DNA of 15,402 nt from Chrysochromulina parva (Eukaryota; Haptophyta; Prymnesiales; Chrysochromulinaceae). The stretch covers positions 1 to 15,402 of the forward strand of contig PJAB01001321.1 of NCBI GenBank assembly GCA_002887195.1. The letters run 5' to 3'. Each line of letters opens with the position of its first letter. The first letter of the stretch is position 1. Positions 8,301-15,167 of this stretch are shown here, piece after piece. Position numbers and translations under genes: made by a program. Under the pieces are notes generated by a model. It was not told where the DNA came from, did not search any database, and saw only the letters and a program-made list of their open reading frames with translations.

Positions 8301-8923
8301 TACACGAGGAGCTTCTCGTAGAGTACCTCGCGTGTGTCGGGCTCGTTCTCGACCTCCTCGGTGTCGACCTCGAGCGCAGCGAAGATCGGGTTGTCGAAGC
8401 CTACGTCCACGCCGATCAGGTCGAAGCACACCGTTGCGCTCTTGTGCGCCTCGAGCGGGCTCGAGATCGTGAGGCGCGCCGCCGAGTCGCGGTTTAGGAT
8501 GTACACGAGCTTCTGCTTCTCGACCGCGCCGATCATGACCGCGCGCCCGCGTGGGTCGGCCGCCACGTACTGTCCGGGCACGATGCGCCGCACGCCCGTC
8601 TTGCCGTACGTCTCCGCGTGCACGCGATCAAAGCACTGCTTGTCCGCAGAGTACTCGAGGATGACAATCTTGCCCGAGTCGCTGCCGATGACGATGTAGT
8701 CGCGGTTGCCACCTGTAAGCCGGCACGTGGCGAGCGAACGAATAATGCCGAACACCTCCGTCGCGTGCACCGTCTGCACCTTGCCATGGTCATCTGGCCG
8801 TATGAGCTCGAGCACTTTGCCGCGGGCGACCACCAGCTCCTGCTGCTTTGGCGCGGAGAAGTTGCCGTACACCGCGGCGGTGATGCCGCTGCTCTTCTGC
8901 AGCGTGAGCGAGTAGAGGTGCAT
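5315..8923 (-). CDS. SF3B3: Splicing factor 3B subunit 3 (SF3B3 / Rse1 / SAP130), 1202 aa
   Basis: This is one uninterrupted frame from ATG 8923 (MHLYSLTLQKSSGI) to TGA 5315-5317. Codons further upstream offer only a GTG, and MHLYSLTLQ aligns with the family N-terminus, so the start is well supported. Length matches the family (human 1217 aa). Conserved stretches are plain: GNFSAPKQQELVVARGK, RIVPGQY, KQKLVYILNRD, RLTISSPLEAH, GLNHVVRKW, VSEMAVSELPGNPNAVWTV (about residue 445), NATLVLSIGETVEEVTDSG (about 475), IIETDHNAY, GADKFGN and GRDHLLFRSAYFP (about 1145). The fold is a triple beta-propeller of the DDB1/CPSF-A superfamily, with an N-terminal MMS1-type and a C-terminal CPSF_A region. It is a scaffold of the SF3b complex in U2 snRNP, which recognises the branch point in the nucleus. 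An acidic insert (DADDEEAEG) sits in a variable loop. Unlike two neighbours it has no introns. Confidence 0.97.
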   Translation of the reverse strand: MHLYSLTLQKSSGITAAVYGNFSAPKQQELVVARGKVLELIRPDDHGKVQTVHATEVFGIIRSLATCRLTGGNRDYIVIGSDSGKIVILEYSADKQCFDRVHAETYGKTGVRRIVPGQYVAADPRGRAVMIGAVEKQKLVYILNRDSAARLTISSPLEAHKSATVCFDLIGVDVGFDNPIFAALEVDTEEVENEPDTREVLYEKLLVYYELDLGLNHVVRKWSDAVDPTANKLVAVPGGADGPGGVIVCSENFVVYKSPTQPERRCALPRRKDLPTAHGLLIIAAAVHRQRDHYFILVQSECGDLYKLTLTVEGELVAELRCRYLDSVPPCVALCILKSGFLFCAAEFANHSFYQFQGIGEDDDSPTCSSKQFEAEDFAVVPLVPRPLRNLLHVDDMESLCPIVDAKLVDPTKSGTPSIAALCGRGPRSTLRLLQHGLAVSEMAVSELPGNPNAVWTVKKRRDDPYDRYIVVSFVNATLVLSIGETVEEVTDSGLKADTPTLFVGLVGDDAMMQVHPAGIRHVRSDGRVNEWRPPKGKPIINATANHKQVVLSLSGGEVIYFELDAAGTLAEMDKKDMGHEVACLEIGAVPEGRQRSRFLAVGGWDNTIRILSLDPDDCMTVLAVLALPAQAEAAALVSMPIGRAGAGAAALFLCIGLSNGVLLRARLDPRTGQLSDSRTRFLGARAVKLFRLPLGGHEGVLALSSRPWAAYCHQFALLTSPLAYQALEYGSSFASEHCPEGVVAIAGNTLRILSLDKLGDAFNAESIPLRYTPRKLATHSVSGHLVIIETDHNAYNEEEKAQLYEAVGVTPPVPAGTVVDADDEEAEGMLMESKIGVPRAQPGKWASCIRLVDPVTRQTLSVLELGDNEAALSLAMVPVRDRAGETFVMVGTVRDMTLHPRQLTAAFIHVYQFAEGNTKLELVHKTQVEDVPKALAAFGGRLLAGVGSRLRLYDMGKKKLLRKSEFKGLPTMVQSIHVISPSRVYVGDLAESFHYIKYQRQENNFVLFADDVAPRWLTASTVLDANTLAGADKFGNLFVTRLPQEVSDDVDDAQLLSSAASSETLALNGAPSKSDEVVQFHVGETITSLQKASLGPGCTEVLLYTTIMGGVGALLPLTSKDDLELMQALEMHLRQEAPPLSGRDHLLFRSAYFPAKGVVDGDFCQLFTGLSPDQQSAIAQELDRSPAEIAKKLEELANRIT

Positions 8924-9050
8924 CACGATACGACGCCGCTCACGCTTCACTGCCGCGATCACGCGCTCTCAGTCAGGCTCCGACTTTCGTGCGACGTGTG
9001 CTCGTTCCGACTTGCAGCTCTGTTGGCTGTGAAATGAATCATCGAACCGG

Positions 9051-9078
9051 GCGCGCGGCGCGCGCGGCGCGCGCGCGC
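9051..9078. repeat. Alternating GC tract, CpG-dense
   Basis: Units of GCGCGCGGC are followed by uninterrupted GCGCGCGC. Alternating purine-pyrimidine GC DNA of this kind can adopt Z-form. It lies about 130-155 bases upstream of the SF3B3 ATG. Confidence 0.6.
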
Positions 9079-9179
9079 TTGCTCGAGCTCGTCACTCTTC
9101 TTCACACCTGCACGGTTAGAAGGGTTCATCGCTCTCTTCTACATGTATTGGCCCTTCGCAAGCGCGTTCAATCACTCCC

Positions 9180-9213
9180 GACCACCGGAAGTTCCTCTAA
9201 CTTCTGGTAGGTC
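9180..9213. repeat. Imperfect hairpin
   Basis: GACCACCGGAAGTT (9180-9193) pairs with AACTTCTGGTAGGTC (9199-9213) across a 5-base loop, with one bulge and one G-T type mismatch. Confidence 0.5.
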
Positions 9214-9327
9214 AGGAAACGCAGGCATTCTTGCGCTCTCGCTCGTCGTCGCGACGCCCGTCGGTACCGTGCCGGCGGCAACCGTCGAGACCGAGCGCGA
9301 AATGGACCCCACCCTCCCTTCCCATAT

Positions 9328-9370
9328 CATACAAGTATTGTATGTGCGTCCGGGGTCTTATTGTAGACCC
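9328..9370. repeat. Two adjacent perfect hairpins
   Basis: CATACAA-GTA-TTGTATG occupies 9328-9344. GGGTCT-TATTGT-AGACCC occupies 9353-9370. They are 8 bases apart, between the copies of the 30-base repeat. Confidence 0.5.
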
Positions 9371-9482
9371 GTCCGCTGTGTCTTGTTAAGACTCAGTGTG
9401 GGGGGGGGCGACCGATACGGCGCCTTCCCCACTTTTTGGCACTCAAAGCAAGACAGGTGAGGCAGGCTTCTCTCTCTTCTAC

Positions 9483-10506
9483 ATGTATTGGCCCTTCGCA
9501 AAGACGAGCACTTCCGTGCGCCAAGCTCGCATTCATCCAGCAATGGTGCACTCGGAGTTCGTTCGCCGCGAATCTGCATCAGAAAAGCTGCTGACACTCG
9601 CGGAAGCGACTGTCAAGCTACCTATTGCAGACGCGCAAGTCGATGCGTCGCCTCCTCTGCCCAAACGGCTTGGCAGTGACTTGCCCGAGTTAATCCTGCC
9701 GGAGGCCTTCTCCGCGACCGGCGAACGTGTCGAGGAGCATGCGGCTGCTGACGGCGAAGCCGTTGCTCGCGTACGAATCATCGACCTCCTCGACCCTGAG
9801 CAGCATGCCGTTCAGGCCGTACCGCCGGCTGATCGTGGAGCTACGCGACTCGAAGACTTTGATCTCGTGCTCTACGATCTGGAGACAACCGGCCGGAGCC
9901 GCCAGAAAAATGCCATCTGCGAAATCGCGGCGCAGCGGATGCGCTTTGCCGATGGCGCGTGGCGCAGAGAGGGCCCGCCGCTCGACATGCTCGTCCACCC
10001 GGGCATGCGAATCCCACAATCTGCGACAAAGGTCCATCACTTAAAAGAAGGCTGACGTGGCAGATAATCCTTCTGTGGCTCAGGGCCTCGCGGCCCTTCA
10101 AGCCTACATCGGCGCAGGCCCTCGCTGCGTGCTGATGGCCCGCAATGGCATGCGCTATGATCCGCTACGATTGCCATTTTTGCAGGCGGCGTAGCTCCCA
10201 GTCGAGCACGGAGGACGAGCCTTTGGACGAACCTTGAGCCCCGCATGCATGGAGTTTGTCAGCGACTGCGAGGAGCTTTTCCGGCTGCTCAGGAAGGACA
10301 AGCCCCGTGGCAAGTACGACCTCGGCACACTCTATGAGGAGCTCGGCGGTCCACCGACAGAGGCGCACCGTGCACTCGCCGACGTGAGGATGATTGAGCA
10401 TGTGCTCTCGCGGCTCTGGCGTGAGGAGGACGTCATGACGTCGATCGCGGCATTGACGAAGACGAGCGCTGAGCTCAAGCCGGACCTGAGCTTGGTTGCC
10501 ATTTAA
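9483..10506 (+). pseudogene. DnaQ-like (DEDDh) 3'-5' exonuclease with a frameshift and an in-frame stop
   Basis: The first frame starts at ATG 9483 (or ATG 9543, MVHSEF) and carries Exo I as DLVLYDLETTG (D at 9876), then EIAA and IPQSATKVHH. It ends at TGA 10053. Homology continues at once in the next frame from GCT 10051: DVADNPSVAQGL, AYIGAGP, then Exo II RNGMRYD (D at 10159). That frame meets TAG at 10192-10194. The same frame then runs to TAA 10504-10506 with YDLGTLYEELGG and Exo III HRALADV (H at 10366, D at 10381). All four acidic residues and the His of the DEDDh family remain, although the usual HNG of Exo II reads RNG. The family removes 3' nucleotides in DNA proofreading, repair or RNA trimming. 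A one-base indel in the purine run at 10042-10050 explains the shift. No GT-AG intron removes both defects without losing conserved motifs. Pseudogene, sequence error or recoding are all open. Confidence 0.7.
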
Positions 10507-10958
10507 GCTCGGAATCGGGCGTTTCGGGCGCTCGTGTCAAAGGCAGAGTGGCGCTTGGCTAAGTGGTGTACTGTGTATGGACTACGTCCCCACCGTCGTT
10601 CCACCTTCCGTTCGCATCCCGCGTACTACCGACCCTCTCGAATCTCCGGACCCCGTCCGACGGGGGCTCGGCCTCGTTTCAAAATTAAATCGTTCCCCTC
10701 GCTGTACCGCAGCAAACTCAACCACTCGTGTCCGGCGCACAGCTGGCAAGGAAGGGAAGGGACCACACCGCACACGGTCCGGTCCATGGACCACACGCAC
10801 GACATATTTCACGCCATGCATTCGCTCACACATCTCACATGCATACCCGGATAGTCCGAATGCATCGCATGTAGCCTTGTAGCCCGCATGCTGTCGTTCA
10901 TTTCAGTCGCGTCAGCGCGATCCAGCGTTGAATTTCATTCATGGGAGCTGGACGATGG
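10507..10958. other. Convergent intergenic region, no gene seen
   Basis: This gap lies between the 3' ends of the exonuclease and kinase genes. It contains the 15-base palindrome CCCCGTC-C-GACGGGG (10651-10665), the 12-base palindrome GGTCCATGGACC (10781-10792) and several ATGCAT hexamers around 10815-10870. Frames of 83-128 codons here have no recognisable features. Confidence 0.5.
10651..10665. terminator. GC-rich palindrome in a convergent gap
   Basis: CCCCGTC and GACGGGG are exact reverse complements around a single C. Between convergent genes such a structure could aid 3'-end formation. That role is a guess. Confidence 0.2.
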
Positions 10959-12348
10959 TCAACATGCTCTCGCCGCTTTGAATTCTATGTCCATGAGGGA
11001 CGCCTTGAAGCGCTTGCCAGACCGCTGGAAACCGTGAGCAGGCGGAAGCACTTTAAGGGACACATCCGCCTCAGGCATCATGATGACCGTGTCGGGAGAT
11101 GTACAGGGAGACAACTGGTCAAAGGACCTCTGCCTGCAACCTCTGACGTACCCAGAGCAGGCACTGTTTTGCAGGCTGCCATGCGGCAACGTCTTGGGCG
11201 CGGTGTCGACGGGCTCGGGTGAGATGATTTCAAAGCTTCTCGGCTCGGACGTGTTGGCGTGGACAGACATGGGCTGAGGAACCGCTTCCTTGGAGTTGCA
11301 CTTGGAGGAGCTGCAAGCCGTGGGCGGGCGCGAGCTCGGTCCAGAGTGGAAATTGAGCCAGGGAGCCCTCATGATGTCTTCGACGGTCGGACGGGCCGCA
11401 GGAATCAGCATCAGGCACGCGTCAAGGAGTTGAAGATGTGGCGCCGAGAAGGCGCCACGCTGCAGCTCGCCGCGGAGCATGGGCGCCGGTGACGGCCGCA
11501 GCTGCCCTGTTTCGTGTGAATCCTTGAGAGCTGTAGCGTGCACGCCAATCGCCTTGATCGGCGCGTCCACGCCGAAAGGGAAGCGACCGCGAACCATAAC
11601 GAACGAGCAGATGCCGAGGGACCACACATCGGCGGCGCGACCACAGTAGGGTCCGATGTGCTTGCTCATGAGCACTTCAGGCGCCGCGTAGACCCCCGAG
11701 CCGCACGCCTTGCTCATCTTGGTCCCCGGGCACGAGAATGCTGAGAGGCCAAAGTCGCCGAGCTTGAGCTCATCGTTGAAGTCGATGAACGCGTTTTCGA
11801 GCTTCACGTCGAGGTGGACGACGTTTTTTGCATGAAGGTAACCCACCGCAGCGCACAGCTTCCGCGTCCACTTGCTCGCCTCGATCTCGTCGAGCGAGGT
11901 CCTCGCGAGAACGTACTCCAGCAGATCACATTTACACAGCCGAGACACGAGATTGATGCTCGACCTGTGCACGTGATTCGATGACGTAGCGGTCAACCTT
12001 TGAAACAAGATTGTTGCGGCGGCGGCGCAAGCGATGTTGAGGACGCAGCTCTCACCGATCCATGTAGCTCCACTCGAGATGAAGAATGTTCACGTGAGGT
12101 TCGTAGCGCTTGAGATGGCGGTGTGCCCGGAGCTCGCTCAGGGCATCGGCGCTCATCGTGAGTAGCTTCACGGCAAAGAATCGTCCCGTGGCGAGCGCTT
12201 CCGCGTGCCACACCTCGCCTTGGCTGCCTCTTCCGATCCTTCTTTCGAGCGTGAAGTTCTCCGTGCATTCGGTGACGACATTCGGGGGCAATCGAATTTC
12301 CACGGCCACCTCCTCGCAGGCAAGCTCGAAGCCGTCATGATTGGTCAT
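10959..12348 (-). CDS. CAMK-like Ser/Thr protein kinase, two exons, 432 aa
   Basis: Exon 1 is 12348-12056 and exon 2 is 11964-10959, ending in TGA. The join gives MD-R-SSINLV, exactly bridging beta strands 4 and 5. Kinase landmarks are Gly loop GRGSQGEV (39-46), AVK with Lys61, alpha-C Glu72, VVHLDVKLEN with catalytic Asp150, Lys152 and Asn155, DFG at 168-170, and APE at 192-194 after CGSGVY. The HRD Arg is Leu (HLD), making it a non-RD kinase, but all catalytic residues are present, so activity is expected. ADVWSLGICSFVM and the C-lobe ARPTVEDIMRAPWL are typical of CAMK-type kinases. From about residue 310 the tail is Ser/Pro-rich, with no recognised domain, and may be regulatory. The first in-frame ATG is used; the frame extends upstream only via a TTG. 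Confidence 0.88.
11965..12055 (-). other. Intron of the kinase gene (91 nt)
   Basis: On the minus strand the donor is GATCG|GTGAGAG and the acceptor GTGCACAG|GTCGAG. The intron interrupts an Arg codon after its second base. Its position is fixed by kinase homology on both sides. An in-frame TGA appears within five bases of the donor, so retention would truncate the protein in the N-lobe. Confidence 0.85.
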
Positions 12349-12362
12349 TGGTCGTCCAATGA

Positions 12363-12400
12363 TAGTGGTCCTCGCGATTAGTGGTCCTCGCGGACCACTA
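12363..12400. repeat. Direct and inverted repeat of TAGTGGTCC in the kinase leader
   Basis: TAGTGGTCCTCGCG occurs at 12363-12376 and 12379-12392. The second copy forms a perfect 9-bp hairpin with GGACCACTA (12392-12400) across a TCGC loop. It lies 30-50 bases upstream of the kinase ATG. Confidence 0.75.
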
Positions 12401-12410
12401 GGTATCAACT

Positions 12411-12420
12411 CTTAATATAG
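12411..12420 (-). promoter_or_regulatory. Possible TATA-like element of the kinase gene
   Basis: On the minus strand the sequence CTATATTAAG lies about 65-70 bases upstream of the kinase ATG in a locally AT-rich stretch. With a usual 25-30 base spacing, transcription would begin near the hairpin at 12379-12400. Confidence 0.3.
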
Positions 12421-12677
12421 AAATGTCAGTTTCGAGAGTCCTCGCCCACCCCGCGATTTTCCAAAAACTACTGCGAATATCCGAAAGTCTGACTGTCAAT
12501 AGTGACACTCTCAGTTTAAGGCCGACGTGTAGCTGCATGTTCACTCTATCGCTACGCGGCTATAACATTGCTCATTGGGTGGACGGGCTACGGACTATAA
12601 TCTATATTCCTATATTCATGCACTAATTACATTGTATGACGTTGGGCCCCGCTCTCTTGCGGCCTAGCGTGCAGCTC
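12421..12677. other. AT-richer intergenic gap, no gene seen
   Basis: The stretch is noticeably less GC-rich than its surroundings (for example TATAATCTATATTCCTATAT at about 12596-12615). It lies between the kinase promoter and the 3' end of the P2X-like gene. It probably holds the 3' UTR of the latter. No coding-like frame. Confidence 0.4.
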
Positions 12678-15167
12678 CTAGATTGATTGCTTCGTCTCTA
12701 ATTGGGCCTCTACGTCCGCGGCTGGAACAACCGTAACGACCACCTCCTCATCAGATGACTTCTTCTTCTTCTTCTTCTTCGGTGAAGCCGAGGCAGCAGC
12801 AGATGCGGAAGCTTCGCTCTCAGCGGGCGGTGGCGGCGGGGCAGGCGGCGTCGGTGACGGCGACCGTGTCCGCATCGGTGACGGTTGTACACCAGCACCG
12901 GTGCCGTTGACGACCACCTTCTTGACGGGCGACGCCTCGCCTCCTTTCTTCTTCTTAAAGGGGGACGCCTCGCCTTCAGTCCACGAAACCGTGAAGTAGA
13001 TGACGCCTTGAGGTGTTAGGGCCTCCGCGAAGGTGATGCTATCGCACTCGGCTAGTGCACTCAGAGCCACCGTACACTTTCCGACCTCGTCATCTTTGTC
13101 CAACATGCCGGTATCCTTGTCCATGACAGAGACCGTCATGTTCACATCAACAACGGCCTGCAACTGGGGTGTCACCTTGAACTGCAGCATCTCGTTCCAT
13201 GCCGGCGCGAGTGTCTTTGGCAGCGCCTTGGTCTTCACGTGAACCCTCTTGATCACTGCCATTGCATACGGGTCAGATAGCCCATTGGTGTCGGTTGATT
13301 TGAGTCCGCTCGCCCTTTCAAAGTGAACTCGAAGCACGCCCCGATTGCCGAGCCGTTCCTGCTTTTGCTCATTCGTCAGGTTCAGCGATTGGCCGAGAAC
13401 GGGAGCTGCTGGCATGGTCTCAAACATCCGCCCCTTCTTGAGCGGTAAGCTCTTGCGTTCGTCCTCGAATGCCAAGCGACAGTCCTCCTCATCACTCGTG
13501 CCCTTCGCCGGCTCGACGTTTGCGAGGAAGTCGGCAAAGTTGATTGCATCGCCCTCGACGCAAGTCATGTACTCGATGAACGAGAGCCCCCCCTCACTGC
13601 CTGCCTCCTCGCCCTGAAACGACGTGTCTGCGCCTGCCATGATCATATGTGCGATCGCATGTGCCTGCTGCCATGTTATTCCCTCGACGTGTGCGAAAAC
13701 TCGTACGATGTCGACGGCTTCAATGATCCCATTATTGTCGGGGTCGAAATTGCGGTAGCTGCAAGCGAGGATCGCTGCCTTCATGCCGATCTCTGCGAAT
13801 TCAGAGCGCTTGGAGACTATCTCAGAGCGCTTGTTGAGCAGCACGGTGGATTGCCCACCGGGCAGCATGTAGAAGGCTACCGTGTCGGCGACAACGTCTG
13901 CACTCTTGACCATCACCAGCGCCGCTATGGCCACGCTGAGCAAGTACCAGAAGTTAAATTTATAGATGAGGCCGCTCGTGTGGAACTGGAAGAGGACGCC
14001 TTGTCGTGTCCGTTCGACGAGATGGTAGTGCTGCGGCACGCTGTCGTCTGGGTCGGCCGGGAAGACAACCCAGATCGCTTGCACTCCGACACCCGTCCAC
14101 GTCCCGTACTCGGGGCGCAGTTTCACCTCCGCGTGGACATCCCGCCTTCCCTCGGAGGTGGCGGGACGCTTGGTGGCTCTGTCGACGTTGGAGTAGAGGA
14201 TGTCGACGCGCACGTTCACACCTGTGGTGCGCATCGGCGGCAGATTGCCCCGATCGTCTCTGCGCACCGCCTGATTCTTGGCGTCGAGGTCGACACCGGC
14301 AATGTTGAACCATGCTGAGAGCGGCATCGCCATGACCTCGCCCGCATTGAACTTGCGGGTCGTACCGTTCTTGAACACGACGAACGTTTCTAGACCGGAG
14401 CCTCCTGCTGCCTCGACGGACGAGCCTTCCCAATCGCCAAACGCAGTTGACGTGTCGAATGCGTGCTCGAGCGACATGCTCAGCTGCTCCACGGCGAGCG
14501 GATAGTAGGCCCGAGTGTCTTGGCAACCGCACTGGCCATTGCTGCGATTAAAGAGGGTGCCGTTGCTGGCGGCGCATGTTGCTTCATTCTCTTCCGCGCT
14601 GGCACCTGTTGCGGCGGCATAGGCGCCTGAGCCGGTGACATCCACGTCTTCGCACGGCCAGCCTATGGTGACAGTCTCCGAAAATGCCGTCGTCACGAAG
14701 GCAGAGTCGGTAGTCTTTGTGATGAGCTCAGAGGTCATCATGCCCCGGCATTCGGGCGCGGCCATCGCGTAGATGCCCTCGACATATGAGTAGCTCGGAT
14801 TGGAGCAGTATGTTGTCCGCGCGGAGAGCGTTGTGTCGTCGGTGGCGACGAGCATGTTGCCCGTCTCCACCCACGCATTAGCCATCCCGCCAGGCTCTTC
14901 AGCCACCGCCCACCCGTCTTCGAAGTACAGCTGCGCGAGGGCGATGAGCACCGCTACCAGCTGGCACGATCGGTGGATGACGGCAACGAGCGGCACGTCA
15001 ACCCTAATGTACTTGTTGCTTCTGTAGGTCAATGGTAACACAGTCGCAAGAGATGCTAGGCCAGATAGACCCCGATGCTGCTTGTTCTGGGCTCGCGCGC
15101 TCCAACCTGTGCTACTGAAATATGCGCCCATTGGATGGTGACCGACCAAGTGGTTCAGAGTTGTCAT
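12678..15167 (-). CDS. P2X-receptor-like channel with C-terminal EF-hand and C2 domain (829 aa)
   Basis: A single exon runs from the first visible ATG (15167; a second is at 15131) to TAG 12678-12680. The frame stays open to the window edge without another ATG, so an upstream exon is possible. Numbered from 15167, TM1 spans about 58-82 (VPLVAVIHRSCQLVAVLIAL) with the P2X-like R..QL. The ectodomain of about 310 residues has six Cys (121, 140, 172, 198, 213, 215) and several N-x-S/T sites. TM2 is about 406-435, preceded by GVLFQFHTSG and ending VVADTVAFYMLP, the pattern of P2X second helices including the Asp. Then come EF-hand loop DPDNNGIIEAVD (475-486), a degenerate second EF-hand, and a C2 domain (about 610-725) with the five usual Asp ligands (626, 632, 683, 685, 693). 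The tail is Pro/Ser-rich with a run of seven Lys. P2X channels are trimeric cation channels, ATP-gated in animals. Animal P2X lacks the EF-hand and C2 parts. ATP-site lysines could not be assigned, so the ligand is unknown. Confidence 0.75.
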   Translation of the reverse strand: MTTLNHLVGHHPMGAYFSSTGWSARAQNKQHRGLSGLASLATVLPLTYRSNKYIRVDVPLVAVIHRSCQLVAVLIALAQLYFEDGWAVAEEPGGMANAWVETGNMLVATDDTTLSARTTYCSNPSYSYVEGIYAMAAPECRGMMTSELITKTTDSAFVTTAFSETVTIGWPCEDVDVTGSGAYAAATGASAEENEATCAASNGTLFNRSNGQCGCQDTRAYYPLAVEQLSMSLEHAFDTSTAFGDWEGSSVEAAGGSGLETFVVFKNGTTRKFNAGEVMAMPLSAWFNIAGVDLDAKNQAVRRDDRGNLPPMRTTGVNVRVDILYSNVDRATKRPATSEGRRDVHAEVKLRPEYGTWTGVGVQAIWVVFPADPDDSVPQHYHLVERTRQGVLFQFHTSGLIYKFNFWYLLSVAIAALVMVKSADVVADTVAFYMLPGGQSTVLLNKRSEIVSKRSEFAEIGMKAAILACSYRNFDPDNNGIIEAVDIVRVFAHVEGITWQQAHAIAHMIMAGADTSFQGEEAGSEGGLSFIEYMTCVEGDAINFADFLANVEPAKGTSDEEDCRLAFEDERKSLPLKKGRMFETMPAAPVLGQSLNLTNEQKQERLGNRGVLRVHFERASGLKSTDTNGLSDPYAMAVIKRVHVKTKALPKTLAPAWNEMLQFKVTPQLQAVVDVNMTVSVMDKDTGMLDKDDEVGKCTVALSALAECDSITFAEALTPQGVIYFTVSWTEGEASPFKKKKGGEASPVKKVVVNGTGAGVQPSPMRTRSPSPTPPAPPPPPAESEASASAAASASPKKKKKKKSSDEEVVVTVVPAADVEAQLETKQSI

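Larger units (their letters stand above)
8924..9482. promoter_or_regulatory. Divergent upstream region of SF3B3 and the exonuclease gene
   Basis: About 560 bases separate the two ATGs. It includes a CpG-dense alternating GC run (9051-9078), a hairpin (9180-9213), two perfect small hairpins (9328-9370), a run of nine G (9400-9408) and the first copy of a 30-base direct repeat (9132-9161). A 105-codon frame starting at ATG 9143 (MYWPFASAF) shows no family resemblance and is probably not a gene. No TATA box was assigned. Confidence 0.4.
9132..9501 (+). repeat. 30-base direct repeat, two exact copies 340 bp apart
   Basis: The copies are 9132-9161 and 9472-9501. Both begin CTCTCTTCT and contain ACATGTATTGGCCCTTCGCA. 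Each holds an ATG that would open a peptide MYWPFA. The second ATG (9483) is in frame with the exonuclease; the first (9143) opens an unrelated frame. The repeats bracket the region with the small hairpins. Confidence 0.85.

Noticed and set aside
8924..8962. N-terminal extension of SF3B3 (13 residues)
   Set aside because: It would need a GTG start, and the family begins at the M of MHLYSLTLQ.
9143..9460. 105-codon frame starting MYWPFASAF
   Set aside because: It lacks any family resemblance, crosses the hairpins and the poly-G run, and owes its start to the 30-base repeat.
13647..14318. 223-codon plus-strand frame opposite the P2X-like gene
   Set aside because: It is the complement of ectodomain codons, with no domain features of its own.
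2933..15167. A co-regulated Ca2+-signalling gene cluster (EF-hand protein, kinase, P2X-EF-C2)
   Set aside because: Each gene has its own flanks, SF3B3 and an exonuclease intervene, and eukaryotic adjacency alone is not evidence of joint function.
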